Part shown: piece after piece, positions 54,443 through 64,000 of the stretch
How the letters are laid out: the number at the start of each line of letters is the position of its first letter
Numbering within the stretch: the stretch's first letter is position 1
Assembly: GCA_013396635.1 (NCBI GenBank)
Contig: WBMW01001277.1
Span: forward strand, 394,373-458,372
Length of the DNA stretch: 64,000 nucleotides
Direction of reading: 5' to 3'
Source of the DNA: Penelope pileata
Lineage: Eukaryota; Chordata; Aves; Galliformes; Cracidae
Made by a program: the position numbers and the translations under genes
The notes under the pieces: generated by a model
Database searches by the model: none
Told to the model about the DNA's origin: nothing
The model's input: the letters and a program-made list of their open reading frames with translations, nothing else

Positions 54443-57400
54443 GTTAGTGAGATGCAAGCTCACTGCCATGGCTTCTGTTTGTCACATCTTGCTTTCTGTG
54501 CCCAGCATGTGTGTGACAGCAGCACGGGTTTGCTTGCTTTTGTTAAAGGGCGGGCATTGTCTTCTTGTGGTTTTGGTTTTGTTTGATTTTGCTGAGTGCA
54601 TTCCCCACGTGTGCTTTAACAGTAGCGTACCTCTCAACTTTCCACGGAGACAGTGCCCACAGATCTGCCTTTTCTTACATCCTCCTGAAGACAGAAATTC
54701 AGGAATGGGGAGTAGAAAGCAATACATTGAAATTAAACCTTTGTGTGACAGATGTGGTCAGCAGATAATGCTGCTGTCATTGACTGATGTTCTGTTTTGC
54801 TTGTGTGTAAGCACAGCAGGGAGACCAATGTCCCTTACTGTTCTGCTTACGCACTTGCAGTTTCGTTAACATAAATGTGCCAATATACCAACTATGATCC
54901 CCAGTAATTAGATAGTCTTTTTCTTTAAAACAGCGAGAGTTGAGAGGTATAAGAGATTCAGGTGTTTCTATTTACTGATAGACTGTTGCACAAGGAAGAT
55001 GCTACTAACATTCACCAGATCCACAGCGTTGTATTCAGCAATGTAACTGGGCAGTGGTTTTCACTGTGCACTTTGGATGTGGTTGGTTTGATGCAAAGTA
55101 GATTTTAGAATTTGTACATGGTTAACGGAGGAAAATGTTTTGTGCCCTGTTGTCATAGCACCTTTTAAAGTATTTCCAGAAAGCCTTTATTTTTTCTGTG
55201 TGAAGCTGCTCTCCGCTCTCCAACTGAAGACAATGTTTAAAAGATGAATTCCCAGGGAAAATCATTATTAAAGATAAAATATTCAGAGACTGCCTGAGTG
55301 CAATTGCAGGTAGCTGTGAAATGTCCTTTCCCATACAGAAGGTGTTCAGTATGGATGAGGCAGAACAGAATGGTAACCCCGTTTGCAGATGCTCACTGTT
55401 GCAGCAGGGTGAGCTCATGAAAATGCACTGCACTGGGGTTTTGAGTTGAGCTGTCGTGAGCCCCCAGTCACCCACATGCTACACTGGGTAAGCTAGGTGC
55501 TAATATGAAGCCTTGAAATAAAATGGTTCTCTGCATTTGCAGTAGCAGCTTGCACAGGTGTTTTGAGGAGCAAGATCCTCAGCGCAGATTAAGTCTGCTC
55601 CCAAACATCAGGTCTTTTCACATGGATCAAAAAAGGGTGCTTGGCATGTCATCAGTCTGCAGCAGTTCAGAAATTGTGTGAAATTGATTTCATATTCAGC
55701 CCCTCGCTTATGGTCTGAGAATTGTTCTCCACTTCAGCAAAACAGGTTGTTGATTTCCGTTATCCTCATTCATATTTATGCGTATCGTTCAGAAAAAGGA
55801 AAAGGTTCTGCCGCTGAGGACATTTGATACAATTAACAATATAAAAGGTTAGAAAAATGGCCGTGTTTTTACCTGATCAGATTCCAGCAGCATAACCCTA
55901 AAAGCATTGACTTCTTCAGTGAATTGCTTACTGCTCTCCAGTTGTGTTTGTGCTCGCTGATGGTTCCAGAGGGTGCTTAGTAACTTGCAGAGCTGAATAT
56001 AAAACACAGTTCTCTGCGTGCTCGTGGAGTATATGAGGTAAGTTACAGAACAGCTTTTGCGTTATGCATGAATCCATTTGTGCAACGTCAGATCATGCAA
56101 TTTTAAACCCACTAGGGCAGGTTTTGATCCCATTACTCACATTAGGTATTGTCTTCATGTGTAATCCCATGGATTTCATGGCATTACCCGATAAGAATAA
56201 GGGTATCAAAATCCAAGCTATCAACAGGAAGGATTTTTCTTTTGTAGGGAAAGGGTTAGAAATCTGTGCTGCTGAAAAGAGACTGCTGTGGTTTCTTAAT
56301 TTACGTTCTGTCCACTCGTTGGAGTTGAAGTGCTCCACGTTTATTTCTGTGACAAGCTGTACTGTGAGATTGATATTCAATTACTGTGCCGTCACCCTGG
56401 GGCCTTAATTCCAGTATAGCCTCTAAAGCAAATTCAGCAGATACGGAACACATCATTCTATTTGTGACCAGAAATGATGTAGCTAGTGTCTGCAGAGATA
56501 GGCATCTCCTGCTTTCAAAGAAAATACTCCTGTATTAGTATTCCCTCCATTTTACAACTGCAAGCTAATACTTTCCATCCCAGTGTTCAGCAATGCTGCT
56601 GCAATTCAGCGTCTGTGCTGGTATTTTACTAAAATAACATCTTTCAGTCTTTTAGTGCCTGAAGCATGGATAAAACCTCTTCAGCTTTGATGTTAAAAAA
56701 AAAAAAATGGAATTAGTGCCTTCTTTGGTGAAGGTATATTAAAAATATTAATAATAATGAGTTGAAAGCTATGGTGTGTATTTTTCTAAGTGCTTTAGGG
56801 ACAGTATCTTTCTCATTTGCTTCTTAATTAAAAAAGTCCATGTCTTATGTTTCAGTCTCGCAGTGGGCAAGTAAGCAAGTATTCAATAAAAAAAAGCAGA
56901 GCTATATCGAAACAGTCGGTTAATTTGAGCTTTTAGATAGGCAGTAGGCATTGTAGAAGAGGGTGTATTCATTGCATATACAGTACCAGAAAATCATTGC
57001 ATATGTTAACGCCACGAAGATGATCAGAGGGCTGGAGCACCTCTCCTCTGAGGAAAGGCTGAGGGAGCTGGAATTGTTCAGCCTGGAGAAGGGAAGGCTG
57101 TGGGGAGACTTCATTGCGGCCTTCCAGTACTTGAGGGGAACTTATAAGCAGGAGGGGGATCAACTTTTTATGCAGTCTGATAGTGATAGGACAAGGGGGA
57201 ATGACTTTAAACTAAAAGAGGGGAAATTTAGTTTAGATGGTAGATGGAAATTCTTTACCCAGAGGGCAGTGAGGCGCTGGCACAGCTGCCCGGAGAGCTG
57301 TGGGTGCCCCATCCCTGGAGGTGCTCAAGGCCAGGTTGGATGGCCCCTGAGCAGCCTGACCCAGTGGGTGGTGACCATTCCCACAGCAGGGGGTTGGAAC

Positions 57401-60400
57401 GGGATGATCTTTAAGGTCTCTTTCAGCCAAAGACATAGCCAAAGACTGTGATGATTCTGTGTTGTTTTCAACTATTTGCAGTCTTGCCCTATCTGTTTAC
57501 TCCCTTGTGAAAGAGAGGCAAAATCCTGACTACCGCCCCAGCACTTATTCCTGCTATATTTTTGCTGCATCATTCAGAAGGTTGCTCAGGTCATGGCTGC
57601 CACAGGAAAGGAGCTCGAAAGCCAAGGTGCCTCAGAGCAAGGGCAGCCAGGCTCCCGTCTGAGCTGCCTGCCTGCAGACCTGTTAGCTGTCCACAGGGGA
57701 TTCACAGAAAACTTGTGTAACACCGCACTCTTCTGTGCAGGCAGGTGAGGAATCATGAATCTAAATTAGACTGCTTTCCCAATCTGCCTCTGGTGCCGTT
57801 ACAAGGGAGCCTAAGGTAAAAAAGAAGGACTTTCATCTTTTAGTTTGTGCTACAAAACTGCTCCCAGGCCACTGGTGTCATTAACACTAACGTAGTTCAG
57901 CGGTAAACACCTCTCCCCTGAAAGCGCAATGCAGAGCAGTGTGGGGTCTTTAAAAAGAGCAAACTTGAAGCACAGTAGATGTCAATGAATAAATACAGAA
58001 GCACCTAATGTTGCTGAATACTGGCAGGCTTAATTTTGGCAGCTGCAGAGCAAACATGAGGGGCAGTGAGCTCAGAGCCAGCTGAGCCCCCATTCACCCC
58101 ACTGCAGGGCAGCCCGGGGTACAGAGCTGCTGGGAGCACGGCTGTCAGCTCCTGGGCCACCTCTACCCAGAGCTTTGCTGTTTTCGTTTACATCAGAGCT
58201 GCTGGCAGGGCAGTGATGCCCAGCTCAAGAGTTGGCTGGTAAAACGACTGGGGTGCAGCCCTATTGTCTGCCTACCCCCCTGGGCTGTCCTGGGACCACA
58301 GTCCTGAGGCCGATGCACTTTACAGTCCAGCTGTTAACATAAACCGCAGTGAGCAGTGGTTTATGGTCGTGTTCTGAGCTGTAAACTCGGATGGGTCAGG
58401 AGGAGACGCATGATTGTTCAGCTTTTCTGCAGAGGAAGTTATGACCCGTGATGCAGGCAGAGCACGGAGAGGGAGTTGTATCTGTTTAATCACCTCAGCG
58501 TAATGCTGCGCAGCTTTTGTGGAGGGAGATCAAACTCAAAGCGTGGTTATCTCAAAAATATGGCAGCAATTAACGGAGAAAAGAAAAAAGCACTAGCATA
58601 AATGCCTGTAATTTTTGTGCATTGAAAGAATAACCAGGGATGTCTGGATGCATCCTGGCCCATGTTTGAGTTGCCTGAACAATTTAGCAATTTGTACCTG
58701 CTGTGGCAGACTTCTGTGAGACTTCCTTATATTTATTTTCTTTTGAGTTAAGTTATTCTTTCTAGACCTAGGCTTTTTCTGTAAAATCAGCTTGCTTTTG
58801 TTACCTTTACAGCTCTGCATCTGACAGAACAAACCAGTATTAACTAATACTAAATTTTTCTGAAGATGGGTTTTAGCAATTTGGCTTGCTGTAAATCCAT
58901 GGAAAGGTGATCACTCTTTCCGATCTGGAAATGAGTGGCCTTGGAGTCCCAGAATCCCATGATTGATTCTAGAAATAACACGTTGCTGTGAACCTGAGCG
59001 AGAGCTCGTGATCCCACAAGCAGTGTCTCTTCCCCCTGCGAGTTACCCACTTACAGCTGCCAGCACCTTCCTGCCCCGTGGCTGTAGGTTGATGCAGGTG
59101 AGGAAGAAGAAGAGTAGTTAAAGCTGGAGGTTGCTTGAAGGGAGCTTGCAGGGTCAGTATGTTTGTAGGGATGCTGCAGATTGGTCAGTTTATACCAGGG
59201 TTATTCTGATAAAGCCGTGTTGCCGCATGCTGCAAATATACCTAAGCATATCAAAGCTTCGGGTAAGCAGAGCAGACCAGTGGCAGTTATGTTTCAGTTT
59301 ACCTGAAGATCTCCGATCTAAAATCATTGTCTTCCTATGGCTTTGTCAAATTTTCTCTTTCTGTGGTCAGATTTCCTGGATTGATTTCAGCCACAGGGAC
59401 TGCACTATAATAGAGGTAAATGGAGATTAAGGACCATTTCTACAATTGCTTGTGAAAGTTCATGCTAGCATTTAGTTACAGCCTGCCTGCTGCAAGTAAG
59501 AAACACTGACCCTTACGTCTAAGCTATGTTTTGACAAAAACTTGGCAGGAATTTTCCGTGTGCTCTTGCTTGACATGCTGATGAGCAAATTGCAAGTTTT
59601 TGCATAGGATGAATAGGATGACTACACAATAATGTTTTATAGATGAAATTACTGTTTGAATGCATCTATTTTTCTATACACTCGTGCAAGTACGAAGATG
59701 CCACCAGATTAGAACCAAGTATTTTATTTCTTTTTATTGATATCTGACACTGTGCCATGCACAGCACAGCTCACTGTAAAATGGAAAGCTTACTGAGTAG
59801 TTGTCATTTAGATGTGGATACATAATTTGGTGTAGCGAATGCTACCTTCAAAAAAAAAAAAAAAACACTCCAAAATCAGTAAATCAGTATGTATTTGAAT
59901 TTAAAAAGTGGTAGTAGTTCTCCAGAAGAAAAAAAAAACTTCTCTGGACATTTCTTAGTTCATCTTTTTTGTATTCCACATACACTAGTGAATATTAACT
60001 GATGTCACTCCAAGCTTCTGTGTGCTGTAGAAATGCCAGCAGTGCGTGACTGCCACCGTATTTGAATATTTGGAAGAGAATGATCTTTTCCTCCAGCTTG
60101 TGTTGGTGAGTGTGATTCGTCCCACACATAAAGGTCGCTCCTATTGTTAAAGACAACAGCTGTGTCAGGGGGGACAACAGCCCTGTAGGTGGGCAGTGTT
60201 AACAGTCAGGCTTCTGAAGGTTACAGGTAGTGCCTTGCATGAAAGGCGGTGCACCTTGGATGTCCTGGTCACGTCCTTTCTTCATTTGGGTGTTCCTTCC
60301 TTGTGGACCATGGCGTGGACTCAGCATGCAGGCTAGTGCAAAGCATTCCTGGGAAGCAGAGCTGTGGGCGGACAGTGTTGTACTTTTAATGCTCTCCCAA

Positions 60401-61850
60401 ACAAATACTCTATTGCAAGCACTCTCAGGGAGCAAATCAAACCCCTCAGGCCATAGCAACGTAGAGTTTTACTGAGTAATGCTTGTGCTGTTAAACACCT
60501 TCACTTGCTGGCACTCTGCAGCTTGGGGACTTCTGAGTTGGAGGTCACATGCACTTCTTTGCATCTAAATAAATCTTTCTTCTATTATTATTTTCTAACT
60601 CCTTTTTTAACTCATTTATATGTTTGGACTCTACATCAGCTTGTGGCGATGAGTTCAATAATGTGATTATGTGCTGTGTGGAATATAATTTTCTTCTGCT
60701 TCTTTTAAGACCTTCTGTCTGCTTGTTCCTCCATGTCCTTGCAAGAAATCTTGAATTGGATGCTTATCCTTTAGGATGTCTAGATCTCTGTCATATTCCC
60801 TCTTCAGTCATACACTTTCAGGAGGGAGGCTCCAGATGGAATTCAGTGGTTTGAACCGTCATCTCTATCATTTGAGATGCCAGGGGGTTTTTCAGATAGT
60901 CATAGACTGCCACAGGACTTAGAGGAGACCCGACATCTTCTGAACAGCAGCTGGAGACCAGCAGGGTACACCAAGTGCCTAAAGTGACAAAATTTGGCAA
61001 TTTAATCTCCCTACCTTCAAGTCTGTTTAGTCTAACTTTGTTGAAGCAATTCCTTACTGCTGATCAGCGTTGTTACCTTTAACATTCCCTTGGTAAACTG
61101 AGTGTGAGAAGAAGTTACGGATTTTGTCTCCAGAACTGTTGTCTGCATTTATTTATCACGTCTGTGTAGGAGGTCCATGTGTTGTGCTTACAGCATCTTA
61201 GGGCCTTGCAGTGGTTCCAAGTGAAACGTGCAAATAAACCACTGCATAGTAGTTACTTGATGACTGGGGCGTCTTAGTTTCGCTGGACTGCTGTCTGAAA
61301 AGCAAAGCGCATTATTAAAGCCGTTATTAAAAAGGTTGAATAAACTGCAGCCATTTACTTTGATCTTTGTTTTAGCTATCAGTGCAGACATCCTGATGGG
61401 ACCTCTTGGCTGTAATGATAAAGTTTATTACTGCTGATCTGTTTTCCATTTTTCTCCTTGATAGAATATTGAATGGTCAAACACTTGCACCACCAATTGG
61501 AAGGTTTTCTGTGATGTTGGATTTAATCGTGGCTTTTGATGAACATTTGTTACGATACAGTTTCATCACTACTGGGGATTTTTGTTGGAACACAAACATG
61601 CTGCCTTATTGTCAACATAGTTTACACTAGTTGTTCCAGCCAGCATTGCTGTTCAGTGTTTTGCAAAATTGGCAATGTTTGCTAATGATGACATATGCTC
61701 ATACAGGAGACTTTTGGAAACAGTACTCTCCAGCGTACTCCACTGGGGATGGTGGTGAGCTGTTCATGGAGAGTGATGCATCTGTACTCGGTCTTTTCTG
61801 TAAGATATTCTTTGTCGTTTAATATCCTGTTCTTTGACTTTCTTTTTCAG
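54443..61850 (+). other. DMD: Intron 78
   Basis: This 7.4-kb GT-AG intron carries a nearly complete CR1 3' segment at about 57008-57465 on the + strand. A GC-richer stretch follows at about 58030-58330 with no recognisable gene. Small A runs occur at 56695-56707 and 59851-59865. The 162-codon frame over the CR1 is a read-through of repeat DNA. Confidence 0.88.
57008..57465 (+). mobile_element. CR1 retroposon (LINE), 5'-truncated, sense orientation
   Basis: The segment reads GATGATCAGAGGGCTGGAGC, ACCTCTCCTCTGAGGAAAGG, CTTCCAGTACTTGAGGGG, AGTGATAGGACAAGGGGGAA, CCATCCCTGGAGGTGCTCAA and GGAACGGGATGATCTTTAAG in order, the familiar 3' untranslated part of avian CR1. It ends in a short TGATGATTCTGTG tail of the (ATTCTATG)-like type that CR1 uses in place of poly(A). 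It carries no intact reverse transcriptase, so it is a dead copy. Several indels mark it as moderately old, but it is better preserved than the copy in intron 67. Confidence 0.93.
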
Positions 61851-61862
61851 GCCACAATGTAG
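61851..61862 (+). CDS. DMD: Dystrophin exon 79, standard coding end (ATM stop)
   Basis: Following acceptor CTTTTTCAG and joined to exon 78, the exon reads GCC ACA ATG TAG, giving Ala-Thr-Met and stop, the last three residues of full-length dystrophin. Human has Asp-Thr-Met, so the antepenultimate residue is changed from Asp to Ala by a single base. The total length of the tail is unchanged. Confidence 0.96.
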   Translation, partial: ATM

Positions 61863-61948
61863 GGAGCCTTTTCCACATGGCAGATGACTTGGGAAGAGCA
61901 ATGGAAACCTTAGTTACAGTGATGACTGACGACAAGGTGTTAGAATAG
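61851..61948 (+). CDS. DMD: Dystrophin exon 79, alternative frame (exon 78 skipped), 31-residue C-terminus
   Basis: If exon 77 joins directly to exon 79, the first GC completes Gly and the frame runs HNVGSLFHMADDLGRAM, ETLVTVMTDDKVLE, then TAG at 61946-61948. This is the same 31-residue length as the mammalian alternative tail and nearly the same sequence until the last five residues. The tail is amphipathic and more hydrophobic than the standard end; it marks embryonic and brain forms and many Dp71 products. Its preservation, in a stretch that is 3'UTR for the standard isoform, argues that the exon 78-skipped protein is functional in this species. Confidence 0.95.
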
Positions 61949-64000
61949 CAAGATGTGTTTTACAACTTCAGGCGTCCCGCATGGTTTTTATAATATTCAT
62001 ACTACAAAGAGGATTAGACTGTAAGAGTTTACAAGAAAACAAATCTATATTTTTGTGAAGGGTAGTGGTACTATACTGTAGATTTCAGTAGTTTCCTAAG
62101 TCTGTTACTGTTTTGTTAACAATGGCAGGTTTTACACGTCTATGCAATTGTACAAAAATTATAAGAAAACTACATGTAAAATCTTGATAGCTAAATAACT
62201 TGCCATTTCTTTATATGGAACGCATTTCGGGTTGTTTAAAAAAAATTTATAACAGTTATAAAAGAAAGATTGTAAACTAAAGTGTGCTTTATAAAAATAA
62301 TTGTTTATAGAAACCCCCTTTAAAAAAATACAAAAAAAAAAAACTGAGGCAGTGCATTTGTTTAGTATCATTTCAGCTCTGTAGCTGCATCAGAGAGAGA
62401 TTCATGTTCTGTGTTCTTTTCCTGGCCTGTCAAAAAGAAGAAAAAAAATGTATTTCCTGCAGCAACACCAAAACGGCCAACTTACATTGCTCATTGGTTT
62501 TGTCTGACTAGGGCTGGCTTTAAAAAAATCTCCCGGACTTCCCGTGAAGATAGTTATTTCTCGTCTTTCCAATAAAATTAACAATTACATGAATCACACT
62601 AGTTGGCAATAATTAAATGAAAGAGCACATTACATGACAGAGCCTGCAAAAAATTTTAAAAAAAAGAAACATAACGGAAGAAAGGAGGAGAGAATTTAAT
62701 GATGTCCTATGCGCCAGCATTTCCTCTGCTGATTAAATTCCTGAATGTCCTTAGTGAAGGAACGTAGAATTGCCTTACCGGATGAAACCTTTGGACCTTA
62801 CTGTCCGGTACTCTGCTGGCTGTGGCCAGCACCCAGAGCTTCAGCAGAAGCTGGGTACAGCTCTCCCCATCCACTGCCACCGCTAGCATCACTTCGCGAG
62901 AAGTGATCACACGAGAGAAGAAAGGCTCCCGTTCCCTCCTGACCCCTTGCGGGATCAGCTTCTGACACGAAGCACAAGTGGGTTTCTCACAGAGCACCTT
63001 TGCGTGTATAGCTTCCAACGCTGTTAATGAACGTAGAGCTACTTGATCCTCTGGGAAATAAAACCAGACCTTTCCACAATGTCTGTCTCAGCCTGCTAGA
63101 GCAGCTGGTCCCAAGGAGCTGTAATGCAGCCAGCAACCTTTGGGTAAGGCTGTAGAAGAGTTACTGCTGTTCTTATGTGTGTATGGTGATCAGGTGAAGG
63201 TAGCCACACTGCCCCCGATATTTATCATCAAGACAAAGGCCCTGATGCTTTCTCCTTCCCCATTTCTCTCTACAAGTAATACCGCACAAGTAACAATAAA
63301 ATGAGAAAGAGAGGAACTGCTAGAGAAACAGGTTAGCCAGCTTAACTGCAGCTCGTGAGAGGTAGGTTTGGGTATGAGGTGCTGTCAGCAAAAGCTTTAC
63401 CACTTCATTATCTTAACCAGCTTTTAATTTTATCTTAGAATACATAGAAACACACCATCTGACTTTATATTGCAAGAGTAAAAATCTGTTACCTCTTCTT
63501 GTATGAAGTGTAATTAAACTTGGGAAAGATTTTATTTTGAATGCTAGTTAACATTGAACATGGCTAGTCATGCTATTTCTACCTCACTTTGGTTTCGTGG
63601 TGTTCCTGACAATTACATACAGATAATGTTACATCATCACCACTCGTCCATTGTGTGAACAGGTCTCATCATTTAAGTAATAATGACAATAATTTGCTAA
63701 AAATAAGTACAATCTCCCCAAACCTCTGCTTTCATAATAAAGAGCTTTTTTAACACTTTATTGCAGTAGGAACCCTATGTAATTCTCAAGGTCTTTTTTA
63801 TCAGAAGATTTAAGTTGAGATCTGGGAAAGGGATGGGTTTCTTTTTTTTCCCCCCTCATACGTTAAACCTTCAGAAAAAAAAATGGAGGAAAACGGATTG
63901 CACGGTTGTTTTCATAAGGGTTTTGTTTTGTTTGTTTTACTTTCTAGGTCTTAGTTTTGGAGTGAGTCTGTCAAAAATATTTAAAAAGTTGAAAGCTTTA
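61863..64000 (+). other. DMD: Dystrophin 3'UTR (continues past the window)
   Basis: After the standard stop, sequence closely resembling the mammalian dystrophin 3'UTR runs from about 61950 to 62290 (for example GGCGTCCCGCATGGTTTTTA and GCAATTGTACAAAAATTATA). Similarity returns at about 63483-63612 (CATGCTATTTCTACCTCACT then TTGGTTT) and at the window end (GGAGTGAGTCTGTCA, 63959-63973). The middle, about 62400-63450, shows little resemblance. AATAAA hexamers occur at 62571, 63057, 63295 and 63736. The last conserved block at the window edge implies that the main poly(A) site is further downstream. No other gene is seen; a 103-codon minus-strand frame at 62707-63018 has no recognisable homology. 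Confidence 0.9.

Noticed and set aside
54447..54869. 140-codon + strand frame just after exon 78
   Set aside because: It starts inside intron 78 past the donor, is not in frame with exon 78 and shows no known domain.
56963..57451. 162-codon + strand open frame in intron 78
   Set aside because: It coincides with the CR1 3' untranslated segment. The translation has no protein-domain features, so it is repeat read-through.
62707..63018. 103-codon minus-strand open frame in the 3'UTR
   Set aside because: No homology or promoter features are recognised, and it lies inside exon 79 on the opposite strand. Most likely chance.

Overview
The window is vertebrate nuclear DNA from a bird. It holds one gene on the + strand: the 3' part of dystrophin (DMD). 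Fifteen exons were placed, matching human exons 65 to 79. Each internal exon has exactly the length of its human counterpart (202, 86, 158, 167, 112, 137, 39, 66, 66, 159, 244, 124, 93 and 32 bp), keeps the same splice phase and is bounded by plausible splice signals. The bird assignment rests on CR1 retroposon remnants of avian type, short introns and residue differences from the mammalian protein. The exact species cannot be fixed from this sequence.

Layout: 1-3887 is the end of intron 64. Exons 65-70 (3888-25573) encode the EF-hand-like region, the ZZ zinc finger and its C-terminal extension, which together complete the beta-dystroglycan-binding module begun by the WW domain upstream. Exons 71-74 (26336-35362), all multiples of three, encode the alternatively spliced syntrophin-binding segment. 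Exons 74-75 encode the two coiled coils that bind dystrobrevin. Exons 76-78 encode the tail. Exon 79 begins at 61851 and runs off the window as a long 3'UTR. Skipping the 32-bp exon 78 opens a second frame giving a 31-residue alternative C-terminus that closely resembles the known mammalian one.

The other 90-odd percent is intron. It contains a full CR1 3' segment (intron 78), a truncated CR1 on the minus strand (intron 67), a 270-bp hAT-type MITE with inverted ends and a perfect 8-bp target duplication (intron 66), an ancient L3/MIR-like fragment (intron 74), two diverged copies of an unidentified repeat (intron 76), small tandem duplications, hairpins and homopolymer tracts.

No second protein gene, RNA gene, CRISPR array or new multi-gene system was seen. 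The points most worth following up are a GC-AG intron after exon 75, a CTG/YGCY tract just after the exon 71 donor, a stop codon built into the exon 70 donor (Dp40-type ending), the hAT MITE close to exon 66, the repeat pair in intron 76, and the 3'UTR with conserved ends and a divergent middle. Comparisons with human dystrophin were made from memory, without an alignment tool.
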